DNA of 64,000 nucleotides from Calothrix sp. PCC 6303 (GCF_000317435.1 NC_019751.1:4278001-4342000), one strand, 5' to 3'. Counted from the stretch's first letter, positions 6,438 through 17,090 are shown. Program-made: numbers and translations. The notes: a model not told the origin generated them from the letters alone.

Positions 6438-7856
6438 ATGTCAAAATTTCCAGTCAAAATCTCCATATTGATAGCTGGATTAGTAGTTTTCCCCATCCTA
6501 ACTACTTCCTACCTCAAATATACAAGCCAAGTAAAACAAGTTTCTGCCCAAACACCAACTAAACCCGCACCCCAAGAGGTCATCCAGTTAGGAGAAGTTC
6601 GCCCTTTACCTGGGAAACTGAATAATATTCCTGTTTTTAACAGCAACAGTCCAGAGTGGATCAAAACTGAAGGAATTTTACTTTCAACTTTCCCCCCACA
6701 AGCCAAGAAAAATCCCGCTGCACATCTAAATTTCCCGTTTCAAGGAAAATTCGATTTATTTGCCCACCACTATACACACACCCCAAAAGACTTACAAACG
6801 CTTTACATCGGTGTTATGGTTCATAATCCCAGCAAGCAACCTGTGACAATCGAGATACCTCAAGCTGCTAGCTACCTAATGACGCAAGCGCCATTTGTCA
6901 CTTTGCCACCATATCAGGAAAATTCTGATGCTAAAGCTTTTTCTGGACCTGGTGCAAGGGCAGTTGCTGATGTGTTGCGGGGTGTAAGACAAGCTAATTT
7001 TCCAGCAAAGTTAGTAATTCCTCCCCAGCAAAGTCGGATGTTAATAAATCTTCCCATACCAGTACGCGGTTTAGAAAAACCAGTAAATGGTCGTTCTAGC
7101 TTTATGCATTTGAATAGTAGTAATAAAATATACGTTGCTAGTATGGCAATGTTCGCCAAGAAAAATATTGATGGTTCCGAACGCCCTCCCAATTTAGCTG
7201 AGTGGCAAAATCTCTTGAAGAATGGCAGCTTTGCAGGACCTCGTGACAAAATACCGACTCCCCCTGATGCCGTTAGTGGTAGCCTAATTTACGGGCGTGT
7301 GGCTGGAGTATCCCAAGGTTCCCAGTGGAAAGCGACTCTAACTGATAAAAATGCTTCAATTCTGAATATTCCCCAACCTGGTAAAGCTATTTCTTATGGC
7401 TTGGTTACTTTGCGAGGCGGGCGTTTAGGTACCGAACAAAACCAAACAGCAAAGATGCTGGTACGTTACCCAGATACTGCATATGAGGCACATGGTAATT
7501 ATGGAGTGGAATATAATTTAAGTTTACCTCTCAGTAATAACACTAGCAAAAATCAAACTGTTAGCGTTACTTTAGAGACACCTCTAAAGGAAGATAAATT
7601 ATCTCAAAAGAATCTTCGCTTTCGCCAACCTTCCCTAGATTTTCCGTTTTTCCGAGGTACAGTTAGATTAATTTATGCCGACGATAGTGGCAAGAAAATT
7701 ACCCGCTATGTTCATTTGTGGCATCGCACTGCACAGGTTCTTCAGCCACTGTTAGAGTTAAAAATGCCAACTAACAGTAAGCGGAATATCCAAGTAGACT
7801 TAATTTATCCACCAGATTCTACACCGCCTCATGTGTTGACGGTCAAAACTCGTTAA
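6438..7856 (+). CDS. Secreted DUF3370-like cyanobacterial protein
   Basis: A 472-residue protein with an N-terminal signal peptide or anchor (about residues 8-25, then SAQTP). The region QEVIQLGEVRPLPGKLNNIPVFNSNSPEW and the later GPGARAVADVLRG and YGRVAGVSQGSQW segments match what I recall of DUF3370, a family found almost only in cyanobacteria; no search was run. The composition suggests an all-beta extracytoplasmic protein. Function unknown. It is followed by a perfect palindrome that separates it from the convergent hemA. Confidence 0.75.
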   Translation: MSKFPVKISILIAGLVVFPILTTSYLKYTSQVKQVSAQTPTKPAPQEVIQLGEVRPLPGKLNNIPVFNSNSPEWIKTEGILLSTFPPQAKKNPAAHLNFPFQGKFDLFAHHYTHTPKDLQTLYIGVMVHNPSKQPVTIEIPQAASYLMTQAPFVTLPPYQENSDAKAFSGPGARAVADVLRGVRQANFPAKLVIPPQQSRMLINLPIPVRGLEKPVNGRSSFMHLNSSNKIYVASMAMFAKKNIDGSERPPNLAEWQNLLKNGSFAGPRDKIPTPPDAVSGSLIYGRVAGVSQGSQWKATLTDKNASILNIPQPGKAISYGLVTLRGGRLGTEQNQTAKMLVRYPDTAYEAHGNYGVEYNLSLPLSNNTSKNQTVSVTLETPLKEDKLSQKNLRFRQPSLDFPFFRGTVRLIYADDSGKKITRYVHLWHRTAQVLQPLLELKMPTNSKRNIQVDLIYPPDSTPPHVLTVKTR

Positions 7857-7882
7857 TGAGGTGAATTTTATTTTGAGCATTG

Positions 7883-7913
7883 TGTAGAGACGTAGTAATA
7901 CTACGTCTCTACA
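7883..7913. repeat. Perfect 31-nt palindrome of the TAGAGACG family
   Basis: TGTAGAGACGTAGTA and TACTACGTCTCTACA pair perfectly around one base. It lies in the 73-bp gap between two convergent genes, so besides being a dispersed repeat it could form a two-way terminator hairpin. Confidence 0.8.
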
Positions 7914-7929
7914 ACCATGAAAACTAAGC

Positions 7930-9213
7930 CTAAACTGCTTGTTCAACATCCAAGTTAAACAGCGTCTGTAAGGTTTGCATACAATGACGACGTGCTTCTA
8001 CGTCTTGTTGGGCGCGTAGTTGTACCATGGGGTCGTGTAGAATTTTGTTGACAATTCCCCTAGTTAAAGCCTCGATTACTTCTTGCTGTTTGTCACCAAA
8101 ATCAGAACCTAAGCGTGATAATGCCTTTTCTAATTCTTGTTCACGGATTGTTTCAATTTTATTTCGCAAACAACTGATGGTTGTTACGGTTTCTAAACTT
8201 CGCCACCACAAATCAAAAGCTGCGACTTCTTCATCCAAAAGTCCTTCGGCTTCCTGTGCCATTTTGCGTCGGCTTTCTTGGTTTTGTGCTACCACTGCCT
8301 TCAAGTCATCCACATTAAAGGCTTTGACATGTTCAAGTTCATTGACATCAGTATGAACATTTCGGGGTACCGAGATGTCAAATAGCATCAAAGGTTGGCT
8401 AGGTTCTAATACCATTTCCAATTTGCCACGATCCAGAATTGGTTCAGTAGCAGAGGTGCTAGTAAATACTATATGGCTTTCGGCAATTACTGTCATCATT
8501 TCTGGTAATAGATGACATTTAACCAATTCTTCGCCAAATTGTTTTGCTAGTTCTTGGGCGCGTCCTAGGGAACGGTTGACAATGGAAATTTGTGTTGCGC
8601 CTTTGGATACGAGGTGTTGTACCAATAGTCGTGACATTTTTCCGGCACCGAGAATTGTCACCCGACAACTTGCAAAGCTTTGGATTTTCATCTGGGCTAA
8701 TTCGACAGCAGCCGAACTAATAGATACTGCCCCTGTACCGATGCTGGTTTCAGTGCGGACTCGTTTTCCGGCGGTAAGAGCTTGTTTAAATAAACGATTT
8801 AAAATAGTTTTGATGCCACCATATTGCTGCCCTAATTTGTGGGTATTTTTGACCTGTGCCAAAATTTGTCCTTCACCCAAAACTAGGCTATCTAAACCAC
8901 CAGCAACCCGCATGATATGCATAACTGCATCTTGGTGAAGCAGCATGAACAAATGGCTACGCAAGGCTGGTACAGGCAGCTTACTGTAGTCAGCAAGAAA
9001 CTGAGTTACTTCCCTAATTCCTAATTCAGTTTCGTGGGCAACAATATAAATTTCGAGACGGTTGCAGGTGCTAAGGATAGCAACCTCCTCTATGTGAGGA
9101 TAATTGAGAAGTTGTGCGATCGCACTTTCTAATTGAGGCTCTGGAATACTTAGTTTTTCCCGGACTTCAACAGGGGCTGTTTTGTGGCTCAAGCCCACTA
9201 CTACTATATTCAT
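7930..9213 (-). CDS. hemA: Glutamyl-tRNA reductase
   Basis: The 427-residue enzyme reduces glutamyl-tRNA to glutamate-1-semialdehyde with NADPH, the first committed step of tetrapyrrole (heme, chlorophyll, bilin) synthesis. The N-terminal catalytic domain starts [18 protein letters not shown] and has the nucleophile Cys50 in [19 protein letters not shown] follows. The NADPH-binding domain has [11 protein letters not shown] near residue 190, and a helical C-terminal dimerisation domain ends the protein. Length and start are standard. Together with acsF at 41.3 kb the window carries two chlorophyll-pathway genes, not linked in one operon. Confidence 0.97.
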   Translation of the reverse strand: MNIVVVGLSHKTAPVEVREKLSIPEPQLESAIAQLLNYPHIEEVAILSTCNRLEIYIVAHETELGIREVTQFLADYSKLPVPALRSHLFMLLHQDAVMHIMRVAGGLDSLVLGEGQILAQVKNTHKLGQQYGGIKTILNRLFKQALTAGKRVRTETSIGTGAVSISSAAVELAQMKIQSFASCRVTILGAGKMSRLLVQHLVSKGATQISIVNRSLGRAQELAKQFGEELVKCHLLPEMMTVIAESHIVFTSTSATEPILDRGKLEMVLEPSQPLMLFDISVPRNVHTDVNELEHVKAFNVDDLKAVVAQNQESRRKMAQEAEGLLDEEVAAFDLWWRSLETVTTISCLRNKIETIREQELEKALSRLGSDFGDKQQEVIEALTRGIVNKILHDPMVQLRAQQDVEARRHCMQTLQTLFNLDVEQAV

Positions 9214-9581
9214 TTGCTAAATGGTAATTTCTAACAATGTTTGTGGAGCAGGGAATCGGGAATCGGGAATTGGTTCTAAAGGTCTGAGTAAGTGAATAAT
9301 CACCAAGTCAGAAGAGATTCCTCGTCGTTTCACGGCAAAGTCTCTCTCACCGAAGAGGCAGGGGGAATTCATGAACAGGGAGCGGGGGGACTGAGCTATT
9401 CCCGCTTGCGTGCAGCGAAGTGGAACATAAATCAGAGCTACGCCCTTACAAGGCGTTCTTGCACTTGTCGGAGTCTGAGAGAGCTTCTCTCCGTTACCGT
9501 TTTCCCCCTTGCTTCCTGCCCCTTTTCCTCTTCTTGACCTTTTATTTCCTATTCCCTCATCCCCACTCCCGATTAATTGAA
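9214..9581. other. Spacer with low-complexity and repeat sequence
   Basis: No gene is supported. The spacer starts with tandem GGGAATC units (about 9249-9270), continues with mixed repeat-like sequence, and ends in pyrimidine-rich low complexity (about 9506-9575). It contains the hemA promoter region, but I cannot point to one with confidence. Confidence 0.6.
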
Positions 9582-10619
9582 TTAGTGCAGGTTAATTGTT
9601 TGAGGTGAATCAAACATGTGAATTGTATCGATAAAGCGAGCGGTTTGTGATTGGCTGGAGATTACCAAACTTTGAGTTCTGGCTCCACCATGGAAGAAAC
9701 GTACACCTTCCATTAATACTCCAGGAGTAATACCACAAGCTGCAAATAAGACAGTTTCACCTGAAGCTAATTCATCGCAGTTATAAACTTTGTCTCCGTC
9801 GGTAATGCCCATTTCCTTCAATCTAGCCAAGTTACCTTCGCGGCTTTCCCCAATTAAACCGGTTTGGACAACTTCAGGATCATAGATTAATTGTCCTTGG
9901 AAATGTCCGCCCAAGCAACGCATTGCCGCAGCAGAAATGACACCTTCAGGAGCCGCACCAATACCCATTAAACAGTGAATGTTGGTTCCAGAAAAACCAC
10001 AGGAAATAGCAGCAGAAACGTCACCATCGCTGATCAATCGTACTCTAGCGCCACAGTTACGAATTTCTTGGATTAATTCTGTGTGACGTGGACGATCCAT
10101 CACCACAACTACCAATTCCTCAACCGAACGATTTAAACACTCGGAAAGAATTTTCAGGTTTTCGGTAGCAGATTTATTGATATCTACCAAACCTCTGGCT
10201 TGTGGGGGTGCAGCTAGTTTCTTCATGTAGAAGTCAGGTGCTGCAAACAAACCACCTTTTTCGGAAATTGCTAATACTGCCATTGAACCGTTTTGACCGT
10301 AAGCCACCAAATTGGTACCTTCGCAAGGGTCAACTGCGATATCAATTTCAATTAATTCGCTAGGGTTACAAAAGTTTTGTGCATCAGCGCGAGTACAAAT
10401 ACCAACTTCTTCGCCAATGTAGAGCATTGGTGCTTCGTCACGTTCGCCTTCACCAATTACAATTCTTCCACGCATGTGGATTTTGTTCATCCGCTCACGC
10501 ATTGCTTCAACTGCAACTTGGTCAGCAGTATTTTTCTCCCCTTTCCCCATCCAACGGGAGGAAGCGATCGCTGCTTGTTCTACTACCTCAATAATTTCTA
10601 ACCCAAGAGTATTTTCCAC
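9582..10619 (-). CDS. glpX: Class II fructose-1,6-/sedoheptulose-1,7-bisphosphatase
   Basis: A 345-residue GlpX-type phosphatase starting at GTG ([16 protein letters not shown]). Visible signatures are [23 protein letters not shown] (metal and substrate site), [20 protein letters not shown] and [18 protein letters not shown]. In cyanobacteria this enzyme dephosphorylates both FBP and SBP in the Calvin cycle. It is a single gene with long spacers on both sides. Confidence 0.95.
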   Translation of the reverse strand: MENTLGLEIIEVVEQAAIASSRWMGKGEKNTADQVAVEAMRERMNKIHMRGRIVIGEGERDEAPMLYIGEEVGICTRADAQNFCNPSELIEIDIAVDPCEGTNLVAYGQNGSMAVLAISEKGGLFAAPDFYMKKLAAPPQARGLVDINKSATENLKILSECLNRSVEELVVVVMDRPRHTELIQEIRNCGARVRLISDGDVSAAISCGFSGTNIHCLMGIGAAPEGVISAAAMRCLGGHFQGQLIYDPEVVQTGLIGESREGNLARLKEMGITDGDKVYNCDELASGETVLFAACGITPGVLMEGVRFFHGGARTQSLVISSQSQTARFIDTIHMFDSPQTINLH

Positions 10620-11192
10620 AGAGTCTGCCCTCTAAATTGCTTGATTTCGCGCCGTTTCCCAACAGCCGTTTCAGTTTTCAAGTCTACCAAACGGCGTAGT
10701 CGCATAGATACTCCTATCTCGTAACGGTTTATTAATAATTGAGTAACAATCAACCAAATTGCTCTGTCTATCTGGTCTTGATCAACTTTTTATATCCTGG
10801 ATTCATGAAAAAACTCACCAACTTGATTAAAAATCATCATTTTGAGAATCAAGGTTTTTTCTATGTACATAGCGGGTTTCCATCGAATTACCTCTAAAAC
10901 TATTGTAGTAATCTTCTCTCTATGTACTCCGTGAATACCTAAAAAATTATCCTTAGCGACAGAATCTAGACCCACAGAACAACAAAATTTAATATATGTA
11001 AATTATTATAAACATAAATAAAGTTTTATTAATTAAATATACAGTGACAATCTTCAACAGCAATCTACTGATATAAAAATGCGTCTAAAGGGAAAGTTTT
11101 TGCTTTCATGCACAAGCTTCTTCCAAAAACCTGCCTACTGCCCTCATTGAGCAATTTCCAGATGCAGCTAAAATATTGACCAAAATAAGAAA
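10620..11192. other. 573-bp spacer between glpX and tadA
   Basis: Divergent genes start at both ends, so this is a two-way promoter region. It becomes AT-rich from about 10980. A 61-codon minus-strand frame (10790-10975) has no start context or family signature and is not called. No riboswitch or tRNA is seen. Confidence 0.5.
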
Positions 11193-11714
11193 ATGTTAAT
11201 AAAATACTCAGATTATCTTATACATAGACAATGGATGTGCCACGCCTTACAATTAGCCCAATTAGCAGGTGATGGAGGTGATATTCCTGTGGGCGCTGTC
11301 ATAGTTGACTCCGGCGGTAATCTGATTGCTGAAGGAGAAAACAGAAAAGAACGCGACCATGATCCTACGGCTCATGCGGAGATCGTCGCTATCAGAAAAG
11401 CGGCTCAAAAGTTAGAAACTTGGCGCTTGCATGGGTGTACTCTCTATGTAACTCTAGAACCTTGCCCGATGTGCGCGGGGGCTATAGTTCAAGCTCGACT
11501 TGCCAATCTCGTGTATGGACTAGATGATGCCAAAACCGGGGCGGTGCGGACTGTTGCGAATATCCCAGATAGCTCAGTATCTAACCATCATCTGCGTGTT
11601 GTTGGAGGTATTTTAGAATCTAGTTGCCGTCAACAGTTACAAAACTGGTTTTTACATCGGCGACAGCGTTCAAACTCGGTAAATTCAAAGGACAAAGATG
11701 AAACTGTCCAGTAG
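11193..11714 (+). CDS. tadA: tRNA-specific adenosine-34 deaminase
   Basis: A 173-residue zinc deaminase that converts A34 to inosine in tRNA-Arg(ACG). The active site is H61-A-E63 (zinc ligand and proton shuttle) with P90-C91-P-M-C94. DGGDIPVGAVIVD and ENRKERDHDPTAHAEI are typical of TadA. The charged C-terminal extension after LQNWFLHRR is not conserved in the family. The ATG at 11193 gives a slightly extended N-terminus; the later M15 is an alternative start. plsC follows 87 bp downstream on the same strand. Confidence 0.93.
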   Translation: MLIKYSDYLIHRQWMCHALQLAQLAGDGGDIPVGAVIVDSGGNLIAEGENRKERDHDPTAHAEIVAIRKAAQKLETWRLHGCTLYVTLEPCPMCAGAIVQARLANLVYGLDDAKTGAVRTVANIPDSSVSNHHLRVVGGILESSCRQQLQNWFLHRRQRSNSVNSKDKDETVQ

Positions 11715-11801
11715 GTGTAACAAAATTCAAGGAAGAAAATCTACGGTGTATCTAATCAGAGTTTTCATCACATCTTCACCCGTCATTTAGCAACCACCGT
11801 T

Positions 11802-12611
11802 ATGATTGAACTTTGCTCTTCCTCTGATCAAAGCGATCGCAAGCTAGGGAAAAATAATACCAACTCTCACATTGCTTGCAAAACCTCGCTAATTTCTCCT
11901 AGCCTGAGTAGTCTGGCATATTTCTTGGGAACTAAGTTGCTATTACCCAATTTTTTTGGGCAAATTGAAGTAACTGGGCAAAATAATATCCCAGCCACAG
12001 GTCCTGTAATTCTTGCTCCCACCCATAGATCTAGATGGGATGCCCTATTGGTGCCTTTTGCGGCTGGTAGGTATGTTAGCGGGCGAGATTTACGATTCAT
12101 GGTGACTGCCACCGAATGTACAGGAATACAGGGATGGTTTATCAGTCGCTTGGGTGGTTTTGCTGTTGAACCCCAAAATCCATCTATTACCTCTTTGCGT
12201 CATGCAGTGGATTTACTTGTAAATGGTCAAGTATTGGTGATTTTTCCAGAAGGGGGTATCCGCAAAGGGAGAGTTCACCCACTCAAGCCGGGGATTGCTC
12301 GTTTGGCTTTGAGGGCAGAATCAGACCATCCAGGATTGGGAGTACAAATTTTACCCGTTAGCATTAATTACAGTGACTTGAATCCCAGTTGGGGGACTAA
12401 CGTCAATATTGACATTGGGATGCCGATTCCAGTTGCCAAATATATCCGGAGTTGTGTCAAACAGGATGCCCGTTTTTTGACCCACGATTTAACCAAGACT
12501 TTGCAAAAATTAAGTATTAATCAAGTCAAGCTGCGTCATCGAGAATTGGCGAACATGGCAAATTTCCCGGATCAAGAGTCCCAAGTTCAGGGTCACAAAT
12601 CCCAGATTTAA
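11802..12611 (+). CDS. plsC: 1-acyl-sn-glycerol-3-phosphate acyltransferase
   Basis: A 269-residue membrane-associated acyltransferase of the PlsC family, adding the second acyl chain in phosphatidic acid synthesis. The catalytic HX4D motif is H75-RSRW-D80, and the substrate motif is FPEGG at 148-152. A 45-residue N-terminal extension precedes the domain, and the C-terminal tail is polar. Some family members act on other acyl acceptors, so the exact substrate is inferred. It may be co-transcribed with tadA. Confidence 0.88.
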   Translation: MIELCSSSDQSDRKLGKNNTNSHIACKTSLISPSLSSLAYFLGTKLLLPNFFGQIEVTGQNNIPATGPVILAPTHRSRWDALLVPFAAGRYVSGRDLRFMVTATECTGIQGWFISRLGGFAVEPQNPSITSLRHAVDLLVNGQVLVIFPEGGIRKGRVHPLKPGIARLALRAESDHPGLGVQILPVSINYSDLNPSWGTNVNIDIGMPIPVAKYIRSCVKQDARFLTHDLTKTLQKLSINQVKLRHRELANMANFPDQESQVQGHKSQI

Positions 12612-12657
12612 GCCCATCTTTAAGATTTATTAATCAGGCTTGAGAAGAATATGATAG

Positions 12658-14790
12658 TTAAAATCCTAAAGTTAATTCCCAACTATTCAAAGTACCTATA
12701 TCTTCTGGTACATAGTCAATAACCCAGAGATACCACCTACCTGCCGCTGGTTGGTGAGCCAATTGCATCAGCGCTGGTTCTGTAGCTGTACTAAAATGAC
12801 CCTGCAATTGATTGCTTCTTCCTAACGTCCGACTTTGCAATAATATCTGTTGCTTGTTGGGGGCGATGAGATAAATTTCTAAATCACCTAAAAAATCGTG
12901 GTTGATATTAACGGTAATTTGTATATCTTTGACTAGGCTGGCATCAGAAAATGCGATCGCGCTTTTAACTCCTTGGCGATTATTGTCGGGGATAGCAATT
13001 TTATTGATGTTTTTGGCGGAGATTTGCCGATTTCCCACATTCGGAATTGCTCGCAACTTCTTGGCTGCCTCTACTGCACGGGCTGCATTCACCTTCCCAT
13101 AACCAAACCATTGGGAGTGACCCTTTTCATCATAGGTTCCTTCACGTCGCCCTAACTGCAAATCTGCCTCGGTATCAATGATCTTATCTGCTGTTTCCTC
13201 TAATATATTGTTCACCTGCCGCGCTGTCAGATCAGGATTAACTGATAAAATTAACCCCGCAACACCCGCAACAACCGGTGTGGCGCTGGAAGTCCCACCA
13301 AAGGTATTGGTAAAATTCCCCAAATCGTAACCTGCGGCACCCAATTGGTCGGTTGTAAACACTCCTAATCCTGGTAATGCCCCAGCAATCCCCGGTTGAG
13401 TGTAGACATATCCTGTTGCTTGAAACCACATCCCTGGTGGTGCATTGTTACTTGGGGCACATACAGAAATATTTTCACCCCAATTACTATAAGCCGCTTT
13501 TTTATTCAAGCTGGTGGATGCTGCTACTGTAATCACATCTGGGTGTACAGCGAAACCACTTAACCATTTAGTATCACCAGAAACAATATTTTTTGCCCAA
13601 TTCCGCTCACTAACAACCCCACTCACCGGGCGATTGGCATTCCCAGCAGCAAAAATAATCACACAACCTTTACCACTACGTCCTTTGGTTGCTGCCCTAG
13701 TAACGGCTGCCCGCTGACGCATCGAGAGGGGGAAGTACACCGCCGAGGCTCCCCAACTGCAAGAAATGACACTGGCACCTTTTTCCACTGCCCAATCAAA
13801 AATTTGTTCAATTGACTCATCATCTAAGTAGCCCGTGGTGCGAATTGGCATCAAAGCACATCCGGGTGCCACCCCAGCAATACCCGTCCCGTTCTCTTCA
13901 GCGATCGCTATTCCCGCACAAGCAGTACCATGACTGGCTTCTTGTTCATTGGGGAGGGGTAGAAAATCATTTTCCTTCAAATCCCTAGGGGCGACAATTT
14001 TCCCACTCCCCTGAAAATCAGGATGATTCAAATCAAAAGAGTCATCCACCACAGCCACCACCACCGAACGCAAGCCACGAGTCAAATCCCAAGCTTTTTC
14101 CACCATAATGTGGGAATTTAAAGCCAATTGATTCCCCCCTTTATGACTGAGATACCATTGTTGAGAAAATAAAGGGTCACGGGGTTGATAATGTGGCTCT
14201 TGTTGAATCACAATATTGGCTTCTGCCGCTAAAACTTCCGGCAGTGTTTGCAACCTATTGGTGATTTTGATCGGATTTTCAACCGCTTCTTTACCAACAG
14301 TAAAAACAAAAGTGTTATTTAATCCATCAACAGGTTTATCTAATTTCAAATGCAAACTGCTAGCAAATGTCTTGATTTTCGCCGAATCAATCTCTGGCGC
14401 AAATTGAATTGTAATTTGATCATCCAAATAAACAAAATTGCCAGGGTTGTTCTTAATTTGGTAAACATGGCTGGCAAAAGTGATACTTTGGGAATTACGA
14501 GCCATCGCCATTGAGGCTTCCAACTCATTTGGGCTGACGGTGAATAATTCTAAGTTGGCAATAGGAATATGACGTTGCCAATTACCCCAATTTACTAATG
14601 ATAAATCCTTTGATGATATATTTTGAGCCGGACGAACAGTAAAGCGATCGCTTACTTTCTCCAAAGCCAATTCTTCCCCGCCCCGTTGTAAGATCATTCC
14701 CAGGTTAATTTTAGGTGTGCCTGTGCCTAGAGATGTACTTGGATAGTTTATTGGATTATTGCTTATTGGATTATTTATGCGATCGCTCAT
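12658..14790 (-). CDS. Subtilisin-like (S8) protease with C-terminal P domain
   Basis: The ATG at 14790 gives 710 residues; a TTG 42 nt upstream is less likely. The first ~200 residues form an N-terminal region, and the catalytic triad follows: Asp near 249 (VAVVDDSFD), His287 (SHGTACAG) and Ser near 501 (GGTSSATPVVAG), with oxyanion Asn in AAGN near 384. The last ~120 residues form a proprotein-convertase P domain (IQITVNINHDFLGDLEIYL ... WELTLGF). There is no evident signal peptide. The architecture recalls the calcium-dependent PrcA-type proteases of Nostocales, but that identity is inferred. Confidence 0.9.
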   Translation of the reverse strand: MSDRINNPISNNPINYPSTSLGTGTPKINLGMILQRGGEELALEKVSDRFTVRPAQNISSKDLSLVNWGNWQRHIPIANLELFTVSPNELEASMAMARNSQSITFASHVYQIKNNPGNFVYLDDQITIQFAPEIDSAKIKTFASSLHLKLDKPVDGLNNTFVFTVGKEAVENPIKITNRLQTLPEVLAAEANIVIQQEPHYQPRDPLFSQQWYLSHKGGNQLALNSHIMVEKAWDLTRGLRSVVVAVVDDSFDLNHPDFQGSGKIVAPRDLKENDFLPLPNEQEASHGTACAGIAIAEENGTGIAGVAPGCALMPIRTTGYLDDESIEQIFDWAVEKGASVISCSWGASAVYFPLSMRQRAAVTRAATKGRSGKGCVIIFAAGNANRPVSGVVSERNWAKNIVSGDTKWLSGFAVHPDVITVAASTSLNKKAAYSNWGENISVCAPSNNAPPGMWFQATGYVYTQPGIAGALPGLGVFTTDQLGAAGYDLGNFTNTFGGTSSATPVVAGVAGLILSVNPDLTARQVNNILEETADKIIDTEADLQLGRREGTYDEKGHSQWFGYGKVNAARAVEAAKKLRAIPNVGNRQISAKNINKIAIPDNNRQGVKSAIAFSDASLVKDIQITVNINHDFLGDLEIYLIAPNKQQILLQSRTLGRSNQLQGHFSTATEPALMQLAHQPAAGRWYLWVIDYVPEDIGTLNSWELTLGF

Positions 14791-14960
14791 AACAAATATG
14801 TCAGCTATTTTGCAGGAGGTGCGGGAACTCAATTTAATTGACTTTCAGTCTAAACCAAAGGGACTTAGTATGGGACCTTACTTTGTCAAAATCCAAAACA
14901 AAGTTAAGATACCCGAAGATTATATTTCCCTATAACTATTTATCACCCTTCAAACACCCT

Positions 14961-15557
14961 ATGAACCTCCCTACCTCGGTTGTCCTCATTCGTAGCGTCT
15001 CACTATCACTAGTGGCAACCTTTGCCTTATTATTACCCGTACATGCCCAAGTTCCATCACTTAGCAACAGTCCTAACCCCCAGCAACCCATCGACCCTAA
15101 TGACCCCAATGTTTTACGTCCATCTTCTCAAAATAGCAGCAGTCTATTAAGCATCGATGGTGGTAAACGCTTGATGAGCGACGCGGAAAGTGCAGCAAAT
15201 TCCAAACAATATGATGTTGCTGTCAAGAAACTACAAGAAGCGCGTACTGTTTTTAACCAGCTATCCAATTTTTACCAAGAACTTAACTCCAGCTTTGCTG
15301 GTATTGATAACCGTGTTGCCGATGTGCAACGCAAGAAGGCTCTAGAAGCGGCTCAAATGAGGGATCAAGCCACATATAACCTTGCACTAGTTCATCGCGC
15401 CCAAAATAAAGACGAATTAGCAATTCCCCTACTAGTACAAACCATCAAAAGTCAAAACCCTACCAGAGATTTGGGTAAAAAAGCATACCAACAACTATTG
15501 GAATTAGGATTTGTTGATGCGCCAGCCCCCCGTGGAAACAGTACATCCCAAAAATAA
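14961..15557 (+). CDS. Periplasmic or secreted helical (TPR-like) protein
   Basis: The ATG at 14961 is chosen because it begins directly with a signal peptide (MNLPTSVVLIRS ... LLLPVHAQ), giving 198 residues; a longer frame from 14838 adds a non-signal segment. After a Pro/Asn/Ser-rich linker, helices contain TPR-like pairs (AESAANSKQYDVAVKKLQEA and YNLALVHRAQNKDELAIPLL). It is probably an exported scaffold or adaptor. A clear terminator hairpin follows at 15583-15612. Confidence 0.8.
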   Translation: MNLPTSVVLIRSVSLSLVATFALLLPVHAQVPSLSNSPNPQQPIDPNDPNVLRPSSQNSSSLLSIDGGKRLMSDAESAANSKQYDVAVKKLQEARTVFNQLSNFYQELNSSFAGIDNRVADVQRKKALEAAQMRDQATYNLALVHRAQNKDELAIPLLVQTIKSQNPTRDLGKKAYQQLLELGFVDAPAPRGNSTSQK

Positions 15558-15582
15558 GGATAGTGACAACAAACCCCCCTCT

Positions 15583-15612
15583 AAAGACGTTCGGGTGGAA
15601 CGTCTTTATTTT
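15583..15612 (+). terminator. Rho-independent terminator
   Basis: AAAGACGTTC and GAACGTCTTT form a perfect 10-bp stem with a 5-nt loop followed by ATTTTG, 25 nt after the stop of the upstream gene. Confidence 0.8.
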
Positions 15613-15996
15613 GTCAATCACGTTTGGGGGTCTAAATCTAGGCTGTTGACTTTGTGCTTTTCTAAAGGCTCAATTTTCACTCAATATCTTTGCTCTAAGT
15701 CGTTCCTAGTCTCCGGCAAGGAATGCATATCCTTTGGCTCCGTCTCCAGTCAGAATAAGAGGCGGGGTTCCTCAAAGTCAGGGTTCCCGACAGAGCCTAG
15801 GAACCAGTCGATGACAGAAAAATTGTATAGAATAAAAGTGTCGAATTTACATCAAATTTTACAGCCTAGTCTAAATCGCCCTTACAAAACAGACTTATTA
15901 CTCATAACTTGTCTTTTAAGTTATCTTGGTTCAACCATGACTACTGCAAACTCCCCATAGTTCATAATGAGTAAAGAAGTTTTTTTGGGGATTTCG
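15613..15996. other. Spacer with repeat-like sequence before bolA
   Basis: Apart from the terminator I see only a repeat-like patch around 15700-15810 (pieces such as CTCCGTCTCC and GGCGGGGTTCC) and the bolA promoter region. A 149-codon frame overlapping here begins inside the previous gene and has no family signature. Confidence 0.5.
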
Positions 15997-16254
15997 ATGA
16001 TCAGTCCGCAACAAGTCGAGGCAATGATAAAAGCTGAAATGCCTGATGCTCAAGTGCAAGTACAAGACTTGACAGGTGGTGGCGACCACTACCAAGTTAC
16101 CGTAGTTTCATCGCAATTTGCGGGCAAAAGACTAGTACAACAACACCAAATAGTTTACCGATCTTTGCAAGAAGCAATGTCAACCGAGGCAATTCACGCA
16201 CTTGCCCTCAAAACCTATACTCCAGAAACTTGGCAAACCGCAGTTCAAAGCTAA
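15997..16254 (+). CDS. bolA: BolA family protein
   Basis: The ATG at 15997 is preferred, preceded by a GGGG ribosome site and giving 85 residues starting [11 protein letters not shown]; an upstream ATG at 15967 would add 10 residues. The domain has the class II KH-like BolA fold signature: [18 protein letters not shown] and the conserved H in [10 protein letters not shown] near residue 58. BolA proteins pair with CGFS glutaredoxins to bind a bridging [2Fe-2S] cluster, and the next gene is exactly such a glutaredoxin, 52 bp downstream. Confidence 0.9.
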   Translation: MISPQQVEAMIKAEMPDAQVQVQDLTGGGDHYQVTVVSSQFAGKRLVQQHQIVYRSLQEAMSTEAIHALALKTYTPETWQTAVQS

Positions 16255-16306
16255 GGACAGGAGATTTACAATTAAGTTCAGCAAATATCACAATACAGAA
16301 AAAATC

Positions 16307-16630
16307 ATGACACCAGAGCTAAAAGAACGTATCGACAACTTGGTTCACCAAAATAAAATTATGGTTTTCATGAAGGGAACCAAATTAATGCCAATGTGCG
16401 GATTTTCTAACAATGTGGTACAAATTTTAAATACTTTAGGTGTACCTTTTGAAACCCTGAATATCCTTGATGACCAAGAAATTCGCCAAGGAATTAAAGA
16501 GTATTCTAGTTGGCCCACAATTCCTCAAGTTTATATCAACGGTGAATTTGTTGGTGGCTCAGATATTTTGATTGAACTATATCAAAAAAATGAGTTACAA
16601 CAAATTGTTGAAGTGGCTTTAGCTTCATAG
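16307..16630 (+). CDS. grxD: Monothiol CGFS glutaredoxin
   Basis: The ATG at 16307 gives 107 residues, the usual size. The active site C31-G-F-S34 follows KGTKLMPM, and [19 protein letters not shown] is the conserved glutathione-binding stretch. Such proteins carry and deliver [2Fe-2S] clusters rather than act as redox enzymes. An in-frame extension to 16202 runs back into bolA and is not plausible. The bolA-grxD pair is likely one transcript serving Fe-S cluster transfer or iron sensing. Confidence 0.95.
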   Translation: MTPELKERIDNLVHQNKIMVFMKGTKLMPMCGFSNNVVQILNTLGVPFETLNILDDQEIRQGIKEYSSWPTIPQVYINGEFVGGSDILIELYQKNELQQIVEVALAS

Positions 16631-17090
16631 GAAAATACTGCTCAACCATTTGAACTAGTCAAAGGAGCCAGGGGCTACGGTGTACACACAAGTCTTTTCG
16701 GGTTGCCTCCCAGGCTTTTCGATCCCCCAACCCCTAGCTCTTTCAGAGCTAGGGGGATTTAGGGGGATTGTGATACACCGTAGGAGCCAGGGGAGGGTAT
16801 CCGAACAATCCAAAACATATTAGAAGGACTTAGCCCCGACTGCTTCGGAGCAGGAATTACCCCTTCCCCCGATTAAAAACTCCCTCCGGCTCTTCTGTGA
16901 TTTAACTCAAAATCCCCCCAGCTAGTTCTAAGCGTAAAACTCTGCTGAGGGGATAATCATTTGTAGATTATTTTTACAATTTTGAAATTTTTGCTCACTA
17001 GGGCAGTTGACTTTTGCCAAACATGTGCTATTATCGTGGACGGCAAGAAGTTAAAAGCAAGAGCAATAAACTAATGGATAAGGAAATATT
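16631..17090. other. Spacer with dispersed repeats
   Basis: 460 bp without a gene. It contains a strong hairpin at 16731-16755 (CCCCTAGCTCT/AGAGCTAGGGG) and a GTACACA ... TACACCGTAGGAGCCAGGGG segment related to sequence near 63555-63590. The region looks like an assembly of small mobile repeats. Confidence 0.5.
16731..16755. repeat. Perfect 11-bp-stem hairpin
   Basis: CCCCTAGCTCT and AGAGCTAGGGG flank TTC. It lies in a repeat-rich spacer about 100 bp after grxD, so it may end that transcript or be part of a mobile repeat. Confidence 0.6.

Noticed and set aside
10790-10975. 61-codon minus-strand frame between glpX and tadA
   Set aside because: No start context, no family signature, and a divergent promoter region is expected here.
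15511-15960. 149-codon frame between the TPR-like gene and bolA
   Set aside because: It starts inside the previous gene, runs through a terminator and repeat-like sequence, and has no recognisable domain.
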